From NCBI GenBank assembly GCA_963606965.1, contig CAVDAL010000108.1:1-50150 (forward strand): a DNA stretch of 50,150 nt, in the 5' to 3' direction. This document shows, piece after piece, positions 18,151 through 27,041 of the stretch. The position numbers and the translations under genes were made by a program. Numbering within the stretch: position 1 is the first letter of the stretch; the number at the start of each line of letters is the position of its first letter. This DNA comes from CAVDAL01 sp963606965 (GTDB taxonomy: Bacteria > Actinomycetota > Coriobacteriia > Coriobacteriales > QAMH01). The notes under the pieces are model-generated. The model searched no databases and was not told the DNA's origin. It saw only the letters and a list, made by a program, of their open reading frames with translations.

Positions 18151-20015
18151 TTATTATATGCCTCCAGAATTTTTGAAGCAATTCCAGCAGCATCTAAACC
18201 ATAAAGTTCATGAAGCTTTTGCAAAGAACCTTGCTGAATAAATTTATTTGGAAGGCCAATGCGTAAAACTTTTGGACTTTCCAAGCTGTCTGCATATTCT
18301 TCCAAAACGCTTGAACCAAATCCGCCAGCCAATGAATTTTCTTCCAAAGTCACAACTAGCTTTGCACATTTAGCAGCCTGTAAAGCTTCTTTATCTATAG
18401 GCTGAACAAAACGCATATCATAAAGGCTGGTATAAATTCCCTGCTCTTTAAGAATTTCACAAGCTTGCAATGCAGTAGATGCAAGTGCGCCAACACAAAG
18501 AATTGCCACATCTTTGCCTTCATGAAGAAGACGAGCTCCTTCTTCAAATGGCTTTGTATTTTCTTGAATTTCTTCAACACATGCGCCGCGTGGATATCTT
18601 ATTGCAATAGGCCCTTGCGCATTGATAGCATAATTTAAAGCATGGCGAAGTTCACCTTCATCTGAAGGAGCCAAAACTGTCATATTTGGAATTGTATGCA
18701 AGTATGAAAGATCAAATGAACCATGATGTGTTGGCCCATCTTCGCCAACAAGTCCTGCCCTGTCCAAACAAAAAATTACATGCTGATTTTGAAGAGCAAC
18801 ATTTATCATCATTTGATCATATGCGCGCTGCAAAAATGTTGAATAAATTGCAACAACTGGAATTTTGCCACCCATTGCAAGTGAACTTGCCATTGTAACA
18901 GCATGTTCTTCTGCAATCCCAACATCAAAAAAGCGCTTTGGATATTTCTTCGCAAATGCATCCAGGCCTGTTCCAGAAGTCATAGCAGCTGTGATTGCAA
19001 CAATATCTTCATTCTTATTAGCAAGGCGCAACAGTTCATCGCTAAAAATAGAAGTCCAAGTTTTGCAATCAGCTTTCTTTTGCGACTTGCCTGTTTTTAC
19101 ATCAAAAGCACCAATGCCATGGAATATATCTGGGTGCTTTTCAGCTGGTTCATAGCCTTTGCCTTTTGTAGTAACAGCATGAATAATAATTGGCCCGTCG
19201 AATTCTTTTGTTTCTTTAAAAAGCTCAATCAAAGTTGGAATATTATGACCATCGACAGGGCCTACATATGTAATGCCAAGCTGTTCAAAAAACATTCCTG
19301 TTGGCAAAACAAGCTGCTTGAAAGATTCTTTAAAAGCATTGCCAGTATCCATCAAAAACTTGCCAAGCTTGCCTTTGGAAGCTACAGCGTCTTCAACACT
19401 ATCGCGAACACTTGTATATCTTTTGGAAAGTCTAGAATGAGCCAAAGATGCAGCAATTCCACCAACATTTTTAGAAATTGACATGCCATTGTCATTTAAA
19501 ACGATAATCAATTTTGTGCCACTGCTTGCAACTTGATTCAATGCCTCAAATGCCATTCCGCCAGAAATTGAAGCATCCCCGATAAATGCGACTACAGTTT
19601 CATTTCTGCCATTTATATCGCGAGCACATGCAAAACCCAAAGCTGTAGAAATTGAATCTGAAGCATGACCTGCATCGTGGGAATCATAAGAACTTTCATC
19701 GATTTTTGGAAAGCCTGAAATTCCATCAAATGTTCTTAATGTATCAAAATTTTCAAAGCGCCCAGTCAATAGCTTGTGAGCATATGATTGATGACCAACA
19801 TCAAAAACAATGCGGTCGCGTGGACAATCTAAAACATAATGCAAAGCAACAATAAGTTCAACTGCACCAAGAGAAGAAGCAAGATGACCACCACGCAAAG
19901 AACATGTGCCAATCATCTTTGCACGGAGCTCGACAGCAAGCTGCTCAAGCTCTTCATTGGTCAAAGACTTAAGATCTTGTGGTGAATGTATTTTATCAAG
20001 CAGCTTTATTGGCAT
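18147..20015 (-). CDS. dxs: 1-deoxy-D-xylulose-5-phosphate synthase
   Basis: Dxs condenses pyruvate and glyceraldehyde 3-phosphate in the first step of the MEP isoprenoid pathway. The 622-residue protein has VGHQSYAHKLLTGR, the thiamine diphosphate motif GDASISGGMAFEALN...NDN, the transketolase pyrimidine-binding part (DRAGLVGEDGPTHHG) and the C-terminal domain. It starts 11 bases after xseB with only a weak AGG upstream. No ispA gene lies next to it, unlike the order in many Firmicutes. Confidence 0.96.
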   Translation of the reverse strand: MPIKLLDKIHSPQDLKSLTNEELEQLAVELRAKMIGTCSLRGGHLASSLGAVELIVALHYVLDCPRDRIVFDVGHQSYAHKLLTGRFENFDTLRTFDGISGFPKIDESSYDSHDAGHASDSISTALGFACARDINGRNETVVAFIGDASISGGMAFEALNQVASSGTKLIIVLNDNGMSISKNVGGIAASLAHSRLSKRYTSVRDSVEDAVASKGKLGKFLMDTGNAFKESFKQLVLPTGMFFEQLGITYVGPVDGHNIPTLIELFKETKEFDGPIIIHAVTTKGKGYEPAEKHPDIFHGIGAFDVKTGKSQKKADCKTWTSIFSDELLRLANKNEDIVAITAAMTSGTGLDAFAKKYPKRFFDVGIAEEHAVTMASSLAMGGKIPVVAIYSTFLQRAYDQMMINVALQNQHVIFCLDRAGLVGEDGPTHHGSFDLSYLHTIPNMTVLAPSDEGELRHALNYAINAQGPIAIRYPRGACVEEIQENTKPFEEGARLLHEGKDVAILCVGALASTALQACEILKEQGIYTSLYDMRFVQPIDKEALQAAKCAKLVVTLEENSLAGGFGSSVLEEYADSLESPKVLRIGLPNKFIQQGSLQKLHELYGLDAAGIASKILEAYNK

Positions 20016-20026
20016 AAGTGAAAAGC

Positions 20027-20383
20027 CTATTCTTCGCTGCCTTCTTCAGCTTCTTCAGCTGATGGCTCTTCGCTTTCCGCATCTTCACTAGCTGCACCTT
20101 CATTGGCAGCTTCTTCATTATCACTTTCAGAATCTGCGGCATTGCTAACTTCAGCACCAAGGCTCACACTAATTTCTTGTGAAAGCAATTCTGCAGCAGC
20201 TGCAGCTTCCTCTTTAGAAAAATCAGACTTGTCTACAAGTTCAGAGCAGCGGTTCGCAAACTTGATTGCCTCTTCATATAAGTCAAGGCTTTTTTCAAGC
20301 GATAAATCTTTCTTGCGAACTTCTACTAAAATTTCATCCAAGCGCGCACGCACTTCTGAAAATGTGCCATAAGTATTTGTCAT
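20027..20383 (-). CDS. xseB: Exodeoxyribonuclease VII small subunit with acidic tail
   Basis: XseB is the small subunit of exonuclease VII, which degrades single-stranded DNA with XseA. Residues 8-55 match the family (FSEVRARLDEILVEV, LSLEKSLDLYEEAI). The remaining half (about 56-118) is a low-complexity Ala/Glu/Ser tail, strongly acidic from about residue 80; typical XseB proteins are only about 65-90 residues. The gene overlaps nusB by four bases (ATGA). The large subunit gene xseA, usually just upstream, is not in the window. Confidence 0.88.
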   Translation of the reverse strand: MTNTYGTFSEVRARLDEILVEVRKKDLSLEKSLDLYEEAIKFANRCSELVDKSDFSKEEAAAAAELLSQEISVSLGAEVSNAADSESDNEEAANEGAASEDAESEEPSAEEAEEGSEE

Positions 20384-20898
20384 GCGAGCTCCTCTTTCAG
20401 CTCTTCATTAGCATCATCAATATCAACGGGACTTTCATTGAAAAGATTTTTTGCAACATGTCCCAAAACGCCATTTACAAAACGCGGAGAATCGTCGCCG
20501 CCAAAAGCCTTTGCCAACTCAACGGCTTCATTGATTGCAACGCTGACTGGAATATCTTCACGGAATTGCATTTCATAAATTGCAAGGCGAATGATATTTC
20601 TGTCCACAATTGGCATGCGCGAAACACTCCATTTGTATGCAACTTCAGAAATCCATTCATCAATTTGAGGAATTTTCTCTTCAATTCCTTCAAGCAATTC
20701 TTGAGCATATTCGCTTAAATCTGTGCCAATTAAATCAAATTCATGCGCGCCTTCTGGGCATGTTGGAATAAGTAAAGCTTCCCCAGATTCAATATCTTTG
20801 TCTAATGAGTCAAAAGAAACGCCAGCAAGTTCGCGCCTATAAAGCATTTGCAAGGCTTGGCGCCTTGAAAGTGTATTTTCATGTTGAAGTGTTGACAT
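20380..20898 (-). CDS. nusB: Transcription antitermination factor NusB
   Basis: NusB binds boxA RNA with NusE (S10) for rRNA antitermination. The 172-residue protein has the typical start SRRQALQMLYRREL and the C-terminal hallmark VDRNIIRLAIYEM, VSVAINEAVELAKAFGGDDSPRFVNGVLG. It carries a somewhat long central loop (about 30-60). AAGGAA is 11 bases upstream of the ATG; the asp23 stop lies just before. Confidence 0.95.
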   Translation of the reverse strand: MSTLQHENTLSRRQALQMLYRRELAGVSFDSLDKDIESGEALLIPTCPEGAHEFDLIGTDLSEYAQELLEGIEEKIPQIDEWISEVAYKWSVSRMPIVDRNIIRLAIYEMQFREDIPVSVAINEAVELAKAFGGDDSPRFVNGVLGHVAKNLFNESPVDIDDANEELKEELA

Positions 20899-20904
20899 CT
20901 AGCT

Positions 20905-21279
20905 CTATTCCTTAGAAGTAATAGCGTCGATGCTAATATCTACATTTACGACTTCAATTCCAATTTGGCCTTTCAAAGCATCTGCACAAGCTTCACGAAC
21001 ACGCTGTGCAACTTCGACAAGGCTATATCCATAATAAACTTGGATAGTCAATGAAACATAAGCCTTCATCAATTCATCAACTTCAAGATTAATTCCTGCA
21101 TTTGAAGCTGACTTATTTGAAGAAAATGCAGCAGCCAAAGTTGAAATTGTGCCAGAATTTCCAACGCCTGCCACACCCTCGACTTCAGATACTGCTAAAG
21201 AAATAATTGTTTCTGCAACACCAGGAGCAATAACAACGCCATCAATGTTCAACTCTTGAGAGCTGTTCTTTTCTTTCAT
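20905..21279 (-). CDS. Asp23/Gls24 family envelope-stress protein
   Basis: Asp23 family proteins are small and often linked to the membrane and cell-envelope stress; their biochemical role is not settled. I place the start at 21279, nine bases after GGAGG, giving 124 residues (MKEKNSS start); an upstream ATG would run into accC. The core is IDGVVIAPGVAETIISLAVSEVEGVAGV followed by VSLTIQVYYGYSLVEVAQRVREA. It lies four bases after accC and just before nusB, a position also seen in Clostridia and Bacilli (yqhY). Confidence 0.9.
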   Translation of the reverse strand: MKEKNSSQELNIDGVVIAPGVAETIISLAVSEVEGVAGVGNSGTISTLAAAFSSNKSASNAGINLEVDELMKAYVSLTIQVYYGYSLVEVAQRVREACADALKGQIGIEVVNVDISIDAITSKE

Positions 21280-21283
21280 GCTT

Positions 21284-22633
21284 TTATGCCTCCGCCATTT
21301 CTGTTTCAATAAAGTCTGTATAAACAATACCTTTGTTAAAGGCTTCATTATCTAAAACTTTTTTGTGGAATGGAATAGTTGTTGCAATCCCTTCCACAAT
21401 AAATTCATCTAAAGCGCGCTTACCGCGTGCAATTGCTTCTTCACGAGTGTCGCCCCAAACAATAAGTTTTGCAATAAGCGAATCATATGTTGGAGGAACA
21501 AAAGCACCTGCGCGGATATGAGTATCAACTCGAACACCAGGGCCGCCTGGCAAATCAAAACGAGTGATTTTTCCAGGGCATGGGCAGAAGTTATTGTCTG
21601 GATCTTCTGCATTGATTCTGAATTCTATAGCATGTGCTATTGGTGAAAGCGGAGCTTTATCTGCAATAGAAATTGGTTCATTTGCAGCAATGCGCAATTG
21701 CTCTTTAATAATATCTGAGCCAGTAATTTGTTCAGATACAGGATGTTCAACTTGAACACGCGTATTCATTTCCATGAAATAGAAGCTGCCATCTGTATCG
21801 AGCAAAAATTCTATTGTGCCAGCATTTTTATAATCAACAGCTTTGACTGCTTTTATTGCAACTTCACCCATCTTTTGGCGAGTTTCTTCAGACAAAGCAG
21901 GGCTTGGAGCTTCTTCAAGAAGCTTTTGATGTCTGCGCTGAATTGAACAGTCGCGTTCACACAAGTGCATTGCATTGCCAAAGTTATCTGCCAAAACTTG
22001 CATTTCAACATGGCGAGGACGAGCTAAATATTTTTCAAGATAAACATCGCCATTGCCAAAAGCATTTTGTGCTTCTGTTTTTGCAGCCTGAAACATTGCT
22101 TCTAAATCTTGTGGCTTTTCGCAAACGCGCATGCCTTTGCCGCCACCACCAGCAGAAGCTTTAATCAAAACTGGGTATCCAACTTCATCTGCAAATTTTG
22201 CAGCTTCTTCAACGCTTTCAACCACGCCATCTGAACCTGGAACACATGGAACACCAAACGATTCCATAGTTTCTCTTGCGTGTGCTTTGTCGCCCATCCT
22301 TTCAATGCATTCAGGAGAAGGGCCAATGAAAACGATATCATTTTCAGCGCATGCACGCGCAAAATCTGCATTTTCTGCCAAAAAGCCATAGCCAGGATGA
22401 ATAGCCTGAGCGCCTGTTATCTGTGCTGCGCCAATAATATTTGGAACGACTAAATAGCTTTGTGCAGAAGGAGCAGGGCCTATGCATACAGCTTCATCTG
22501 AAAGCTTGACAGGCAATGTGTCTTTGTCTGCTTCAGAATAAACAATGACAGTTTTAACGCCAAGCTCGTGAGCAGCACGGATTATGCGTGTTGCAATTTC
22601 GCCTCTATTTGCTATAAGAATCTTATCAAACAT
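21284..22633 (-). CDS. accC: Biotin carboxylase (AccC/PycA)
   Basis: The ATP-grasp enzyme carboxylates biotin on its carrier protein with bicarbonate. The 449-residue protein has the N-terminal FDKILIANRGEIA, the glycine-rich ATP loop SAGGGGKGMRV, the LYLEKYL/RHVEMQVLAD region and the catalytic segment (EMNTRVQVEHPVSE). It lies eight bases after a carboxyltransferase-biotin carrier fusion gene, so it most likely serves as the ATP-using half of a two-subunit pyruvate carboxylase. No accA or accD is nearby, but sharing with acetyl-CoA carboxylase cannot be excluded. Confidence 0.93.
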   Translation of the reverse strand: MFDKILIANRGEIATRIIRAAHELGVKTVIVYSEADKDTLPVKLSDEAVCIGPAPSAQSYLVVPNIIGAAQITGAQAIHPGYGFLAENADFARACAENDIVFIGPSPECIERMGDKAHARETMESFGVPCVPGSDGVVESVEEAAKFADEVGYPVLIKASAGGGGKGMRVCEKPQDLEAMFQAAKTEAQNAFGNGDVYLEKYLARPRHVEMQVLADNFGNAMHLCERDCSIQRRHQKLLEEAPSPALSEETRQKMGEVAIKAVKAVDYKNAGTIEFLLDTDGSFYFMEMNTRVQVEHPVSEQITGSDIIKEQLRIAANEPISIADKAPLSPIAHAIEFRINAEDPDNNFCPCPGKITRFDLPGGPGVRVDTHIRAGAFVPPTYDSLIAKLIVWGDTREEAIARGKRALDEFIVEGIATTIPFHKKVLDNEAFNKGIVYTDFIETEMAEA

Positions 22634-22641
22634 GATAATAC

Positions 22642-24489
22642 TTATCCTTCGATTGGCTCGACATAGAATAAAACAGTGCCAAATTCAACTGGTTGTGCAT
22701 CTTCAACGCAAACTTCACGCACGATGCAAACTTCTTCTGCTGGAAGTTCATTCATAAGCTTCATTGCTTCAACAATGCATAATGTGTCACCAGCGCCAAC
22801 TTTGTCGCCAACTTTAACAAATGGGTCTGCACCAGGAGAAGGTGCTTGATAGAATGTGCCAACCATCTTTGATGAAACAGGCTTCCATGTGTCTGGACGG
22901 TCTTTATCATCTGCAACTTTTGCAGCAGCAGGAGCAGCAGCTTCAGCAGGTTGCGCGGCAGCAACAGCGCCAACAACAGGTGCAACTGAACTGCGAACAG
23001 TAACCTTTGTTCCAGCTTCTTCAACTGTGATTTCTCCAACGCCTGTTTCTTCAAGCATTTTTACAAGTTCACGGATTTGTCCTACGTCCACAGTATCCTC
23101 CTCTTTGGTCATAGTGACAGCTTCATTCATTGGGAAGTGAGTCGACTTTTCTTGACGGTGCTTTTCAAGATATGCACGAGCTTCATTTGGAAACAGCGCA
23201 TACATAAGCACGTCTTCTTCACTTTCAGCAAGGTCTCCAATTTCTTCAGCAACTTCATCAAATGTAGTTGTGACCAAAGAACCTGGAGCAACGTCTGCAG
23301 GCAGCGGCTCAGTTTTGCCAAGAACAGATTTCATAACATCTTGATCAATTGGGCCTGGAGCCTTGCCATAATAGCCAGCAATATAGTCTTTCATTTCTTT
23401 AGAAACAACAGACCAGCGCTTGCCTGTCAAAACATTAAATACAGCTTGTGTACCAACAATTTGGCTCATTGGTGTAACAAGTGGCGGGAAGCCAACTTCT
23501 GCACGAACTCGAGGAATTTCTTCCAAAACTTCTTGCAGTCTGTTTGAAGCTTTTTGAATTTCAAGCTGGCTGACCAAGTTTGACATCATGCCGCCAGGAA
23601 CTTGATGGCTATAAACCTTCATATGGGTCAAAGTTGAAATGCCGCGCTTATATTTGCCCTTTTTGCGAATGCCTTCCCAATATTCAGCAATTTCGAACAA
23701 AAGATCAAGGTCAAGACCTGTGTCATAGCTTGATTCTTTAAGAGCAGCTACAATCATTTCAACAGCAGGCTGTGAATTGCCAAAGGCTAATGGAGCGCTT
23801 GCTGTATCAACAATTGATGCGCCAGCTTCAGCAGCTTTGAGGTAGTTTGCTGGAGCCATGCCACCAACATAATGGCAGTGCACGTGAACAGGCAAACCAA
23901 TTTCTTTATCAAGAGCTGCAACAAGGCGCTCTGTGCGATATGGCGTAAGCATGCCCGCCATGTCTTTAATGCAAATCGAATCTGCGCCAAGATCCTTAAG
24001 TTCTTGAGCATATTCAAGATATGAATCCAATGTGTGAACAGGGCTCATTGTATAACTGATTGCGCCTTCAAAGTGGCCGCCGTGTTCATTCAAAGCATCT
24101 GCTGTATCTTTAACATTCCTAATGTCGTTTAAGGCATCAAAAACGCGGAACATATCAATGCCATTTTCATGTGATGCTTTGATAAAGCGATTAACAATTT
24201 CTTTTGAATAATGACGATATCCTACTAAATTCTGACCACGCGTGAGCATCGCAAGCGGAGTGTTAGGGCAGTTTTGCTTAATAACGCGCAGACGATCCCA
24301 TGGGTTTTCATCCAGAAAACGAAGGCAAGTGTCGAATGTCGCGCCACCCCAAACTTCAAGCGCCCAAAAGCCCACTTTATCCATTTTGGGCAGAATGGGG
24401 AGCATATCGCCTAACTCCATACGTGTGGCCCATAGTGATTGATGAGCATCTCGCAGAGTTGTGTCCATGATGTTTAATTTTGTCACCAT
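22642..24489 (-). CDS. pycB: Pyruvate carboxylase subunit B: carboxyltransferase fused to an AccB-like biotin carrier
   Basis: The 615-residue protein opens with the OadA/PycB carboxyltransferase (IMDTTLRDAHQSLWATRM, metal-binding HVHCHYVGG, the carbamylated-lysine segment SICIKDMAGML). Residues 468-499 (QIRELVKMLEETGVGEITVEE) look like the N-terminus of free AccB, followed by an Ala/Pro linker and an AccB-type carrier domain (about 538-612) with the biotinyl Lys at 577 in VEAMKLM. It thus looks like a fusion to a whole AccB. With no oadB/oadG sodium-pump genes nearby, anaplerotic oxaloacetate formation is more likely than decarboxylation. It is the first gene of a 13-gene operon, with GGGGAG before the ATG. 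Confidence 0.9.
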   Translation of the reverse strand: MVTKLNIMDTTLRDAHQSLWATRMELGDMLPILPKMDKVGFWALEVWGGATFDTCLRFLDENPWDRLRVIKQNCPNTPLAMLTRGQNLVGYRHYSKEIVNRFIKASHENGIDMFRVFDALNDIRNVKDTADALNEHGGHFEGAISYTMSPVHTLDSYLEYAQELKDLGADSICIKDMAGMLTPYRTERLVAALDKEIGLPVHVHCHYVGGMAPANYLKAAEAGASIVDTASAPLAFGNSQPAVEMIVAALKESSYDTGLDLDLLFEIAEYWEGIRKKGKYKRGISTLTHMKVYSHQVPGGMMSNLVSQLEIQKASNRLQEVLEEIPRVRAEVGFPPLVTPMSQIVGTQAVFNVLTGKRWSVVSKEMKDYIAGYYGKAPGPIDQDVMKSVLGKTEPLPADVAPGSLVTTTFDEVAEEIGDLAESEEDVLMYALFPNEARAYLEKHRQEKSTHFPMNEAVTMTKEEDTVDVGQIRELVKMLEETGVGEITVEEAGTKVTVRSSVAPVVGAVAAAQPAEAAAPAAAKVADDKDRPDTWKPVSSKMVGTFYQAPSPGADPFVKVGDKVGAGDTLCIVEAMKLMNELPAEEVCIVREVCVEDAQPVEFGTVLFYVEPIEG

Positions 24490-24576
24490 AAACTTCTCCC
24501 CTTTCTTTCTTTGTGAAGGAACCGCACCAAAGATTAGGTGCTGCTTGAAAAATTATTAGATTGCAATTATAAATGA

Positions 24577-24610
24577 AAGCTAGCTATTCCATGCATGAAA
24601 TAGCTAGCTT
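24577..24610 (-). terminator. Terminator after the GH25 lysozyme gene
   Basis: A perfect 12-bp stem (AAGCTAGCTATT/AATAGCTAGCTT) closes a ten-base loop, 36 bases after the lysozyme stop. On the minus strand it is followed by the T-rich CTTTCATTTAT. It separates the asp23/fakA operon from pycB; the pycB promoter must lie between this hairpin and 24490, but I found no convincing match. Confidence 0.75.
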
Positions 24611-24646
24611 ATCTTGTTTACGGCTATTGCTTGGCTTTTACTTTGC

Positions 24647-25933
24647 TTATCGCTTAAGGTACCAGCCCATATTTCGAGATTTTGGCCCTGTTTTGCGAAT
24701 GATGCTTAAATCTATACCGCCAGATGTTGAAACACCAGCCACACTGCCCTGGCTTGTATATTGCCACATGTCATAATTATAGTCAGGTGAATACTCCGTC
24801 GGGATATTTCCATCATTTTTGCCATATGTTGGAATCCAAATAAAGCTAGCTTGTTGAACCGCCTCTGAATCTATAAAACCAAAAGATTTATAAAGATGAT
24901 TTGCAATATATAAGCCAACTTTCAAGTTCGGATTATGAGTGCGCAGCTGTTCAATTGCTGCCAAAGTATATTCTGCTGTCTTTTTTCCAGCCTTTGTCTT
25001 CATATAGCTTGCTTCAATATCTAAAGCCAAAAATATTGGATTGTGTCCATTTGAATATGACGATTCATAGAATGCGTCTGCCTGCTCGCGGGCGTCTTCC
25101 TCGCTAACATAATTCATATATCCATATGCACCATATGGGATTTTTGCTTTTTCGCATCCTGTCGCAAATGAATCATATTTATCATCGCATTTGCGCTTTG
25201 AATGATCCGAATATTCAACCCATGAACGCAAGATTGCTAAATCAACTTTGCGGCTTAGCTTTGTATAATTTGTGACAGTATTCCATTCACTTAAGTCAAT
25301 TACTTTACCGCCATCTGCTGTAATTTTATATGTTTTGGTGATACTAAATCCGTACTTGCCTTTGCCTTTTGCTTTGACTGTAGCAGTCCCAACTTTTTTG
25401 CAATTGCTATATGTAAGCGTGTAATCTTTATTTAAAGTTAACAACTTCTTTTTATATTTAACTTTTACATATGGCTTGCGGTTTTTCCCTGTATAAGGCA
25501 TCTTTTTTCTGGAAAGTGCTATTGAGCCTTTCTTCTTTAAAGAATATCTAATTTTAAAATTTATGATACGCGTACCCTTATAATATTTGCCCTTGCCGCA
25601 AATTGTAATTGTAGCTTTTCCAACCTTTTTATTATTGGAATAAGAGATAGTATAATTTTTGTTCTTCTGTAACTTTTTGCCTTTATATGTAAGAACAACT
25701 TTTGGCCTAATTCTTTTGCCATTATATGCTTGCTTACTAACTTTTGTAACTTTTATCTTTTTCGAATTGATATTTACTTTTGCATGAGCAGCTGTTAAAA
25801 CAGATGCATCCGCATTCCCAAAACATGATTCACACATGCTTTGAGCTGCATTAATGCAGACAAAAGCAAGCATACAAAGCAAGACGCTTGCAATAAAAAG
25901 GCTTAATATTTTTGTGCATTTGCTATTAATCAT
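24647..25933 (-). CDS. Secreted GH25 lysozyme with two surface-type repeats
   Basis: GH25 enzymes cleave the muramic acid-GlcNAc bond of peptidoglycan. The 428-residue protein has a hydrophobic secretion segment (about 8-30), two lysine-rich beta repeats of about 70 residues (about 54-128 and 138-205, pattern YTGK...YTLTYSN.KKVGTATV.GKGKY) common in surface proteins of Coriobacteria and Firmicutes, and the GH25 domain (about 210-410). Catalytic candidates are D213 in VIDLSEW and D305/E307 in LALDIEA; the end WQYTSQG...GIDLS is typical. Its ATG overlaps the coaD stop by four bases. The basic repeats may bind the anionic wall. Confidence 0.9.
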   Translation of the reverse strand: MINSKCTKILSLFIASVLLCMLAFVCINAAQSMCESCFGNADASVLTAAHAKVNINSKKIKVTKVSKQAYNGKRIRPKVVLTYKGKKLQKNKNYTISYSNNKKVGKATITICGKGKYYKGTRIINFKIRYSLKKKGSIALSRKKMPYTGKNRKPYVKVKYKKKLLTLNKDYTLTYSNCKKVGTATVKAKGKGKYGFSITKTYKITADGGKVIDLSEWNTVTNYTKLSRKVDLAILRSWVEYSDHSKRKCDDKYDSFATGCEKAKIPYGAYGYMNYVSEEDAREQADAFYESSYSNGHNPIFLALDIEASYMKTKAGKKTAEYTLAAIEQLRTHNPNLKVGLYIANHLYKSFGFIDSEAVQQASFIWIPTYGKNDGNIPTEYSPDYNYDMWQYTSQGSVAGVSTSGGIDLSIIRKTGPKSRNMGWYLKR

Positions 25934-26421
25934 TTGCTAAACTTGTCTTTCAAAGCTTTTTCAACACATGGTGAAACAATAGAACTAACATCTCCGCCAA
26001 ATGAAGCAATCTCTTTTACAACTGAAGATGAAACATACATATTTTCTGTTGAAGACATAACAAATAATGTTTCAAGCTCAGGCTCAAGCTGGGAATTTAA
26101 AGCTGCCATTTGAAATTCCATTTCAAAGTCTGTTGTCACGCGCAAGCCTTTAACAATTGCAACAGCTCCAATTTCTTTTGCAAAATCCACAAGCAAATTA
26201 TTGAATGAAACAACGCTGACATTTGGAAGATGAGCAGTTGTTTGCTTTGCCAAGTCGACGCGTTCTTCAATGGTGAAAAGTGGCCCGCCACCTTTATTTC
26301 TTGATGCTGCAACACCAACAACAACTTCATCAAAAAGTGTTGAAGAACGCTCGATTACATCTAAATGTCCTGCTGTAATTGGGTCAAATGTCCCCGGAAT
26401 TAAAACTTTGCGCTTTGTCAT
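25930..26421 (-). CDS. coaD: Phosphopantetheine adenylyltransferase
   Basis: CoaD makes dephospho-CoA from phosphopantetheine and ATP. I start it at the ATG at 26421, giving 163 residues, the normal length; an open frame runs 47 codons further upstream but overlaps rsmD and has no family similarity. The nucleotidyltransferase motif PGTFDPITAGHLDVIERS and the conserved segments TIEERVDL, VKGLRVTTDFEMEFQMA and SSSVVKEIASFGGD are present. The ribosome site is weak. It sits between rsmD and the lysozyme gene, overlapping the latter. Confidence 0.94.
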   Translation of the reverse strand: MTKRKVLIPGTFDPITAGHLDVIERSSTLFDEVVVGVAASRNKGGGPLFTIEERVDLAKQTTAHLPNVSVVSFNNLLVDFAKEIGAVAIVKGLRVTTDFEMEFQMAALNSQLEPELETLFVMSSTENMYVSSSVVKEIASFGGDVSSIVSPCVEKALKDKFSK

Positions 26422-26437
26422 AAAAGATACACCAACT

Positions 26438-27025
26438 CTATTCATTGACAATAAAATAACTAATTGTTGTTGAACCAAAACTCCTGCAGCCATCTTCTTC
26501 AAGAAATGCATATTCAGCAAAACAAGAATCGACTTCTGCAGATGATTCACTTGCATGTTCATACATTATCACAGCATTTTGAGCTATGAGTGATTGCGAA
26601 TATAAGTCATTCAGAAGAGTGGCAATTTGCGATGGAAGATATGCATATGGCGGGTCAAGCAAGATAAGATTGAATGCGTCTTGCGCAATACTCCCCCTGC
26701 TTGCAGCTTGAAAAATATCTTGAGTGAAAAGTTTTGCACGCTGGTTACAAAGTCCAAGACTTTTTATATTTGATTTTAAAACTTTTGCAGCACGTACGTC
26801 TTTTTCAAAGAAGCAGCAACTTTGTGCGCCGCGCGACAAAGCTTCTAAACCAAGAGCGCCACTTCCGCCAAAAGCATCCAAGACGTTCACGCTCTCAAAG
26901 CTGCCAAGCCTTGAAATTAAAGCAGAAAAAATTGATTCACGCACTCTATCTGTTGTTGGACGCGTCTTCATATTTGTTGGCGGCGTCAACTTTCGTCCGC
27001 CAAATTCGCCTGCAATAATCCTCAT
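26438..27025 (-). CDS. rsmD: 16S rRNA (guanine966-N2)-methyltransferase RsmD
   Basis: RsmD methylates G966 of 16S rRNA. The 195-residue protein has the N-terminal RIIAGEFGGRKL, the segment TRPTTDRVRESIFSAL, the SAM-binding VLDAFGGSGALGLEALSRGA and the catalytic LLDPPYAY motif. GTGGGGAA lies upstream of the ATG. The recG-rsmD-coaD order is widely conserved in Gram-positive bacteria. Confidence 0.94.
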   Translation of the reverse strand: MRIIAGEFGGRKLTPPTNMKTRPTTDRVRESIFSALISRLGSFESVNVLDAFGGSGALGLEALSRGAQSCCFFEKDVRAAKVLKSNIKSLGLCNQRAKLFTQDIFQAASRGSIAQDAFNLILLDPPYAYLPSQIATLLNDLYSQSLIAQNAVIMYEHASESSAEVDSCFAEYAFLEEDGCRSFGSTTISYFIVNE

Positions 27026-27041
27026 CTATTCCCCACTCATA

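Noticed and set aside
22642..24489. Oxaloacetate decarboxylase sodium pump
   Set aside because: The alpha-like subunit is present, but no beta or gamma membrane subunit gene is near, and biotin carboxylase follows directly, which fits pyruvate carboxylase.
24524..24541. GCACC/GGTGC hairpin in the pycB leader as a riboswitch or attenuator
   Set aside because: The stem is only five bases with no T-run and no known riboswitch core.
26422..26562. A longer coaD with 47 extra N-terminal residues
   Set aside because: The extension overlaps rsmD, has no similarity to CoaD and would make the protein longer than the family.
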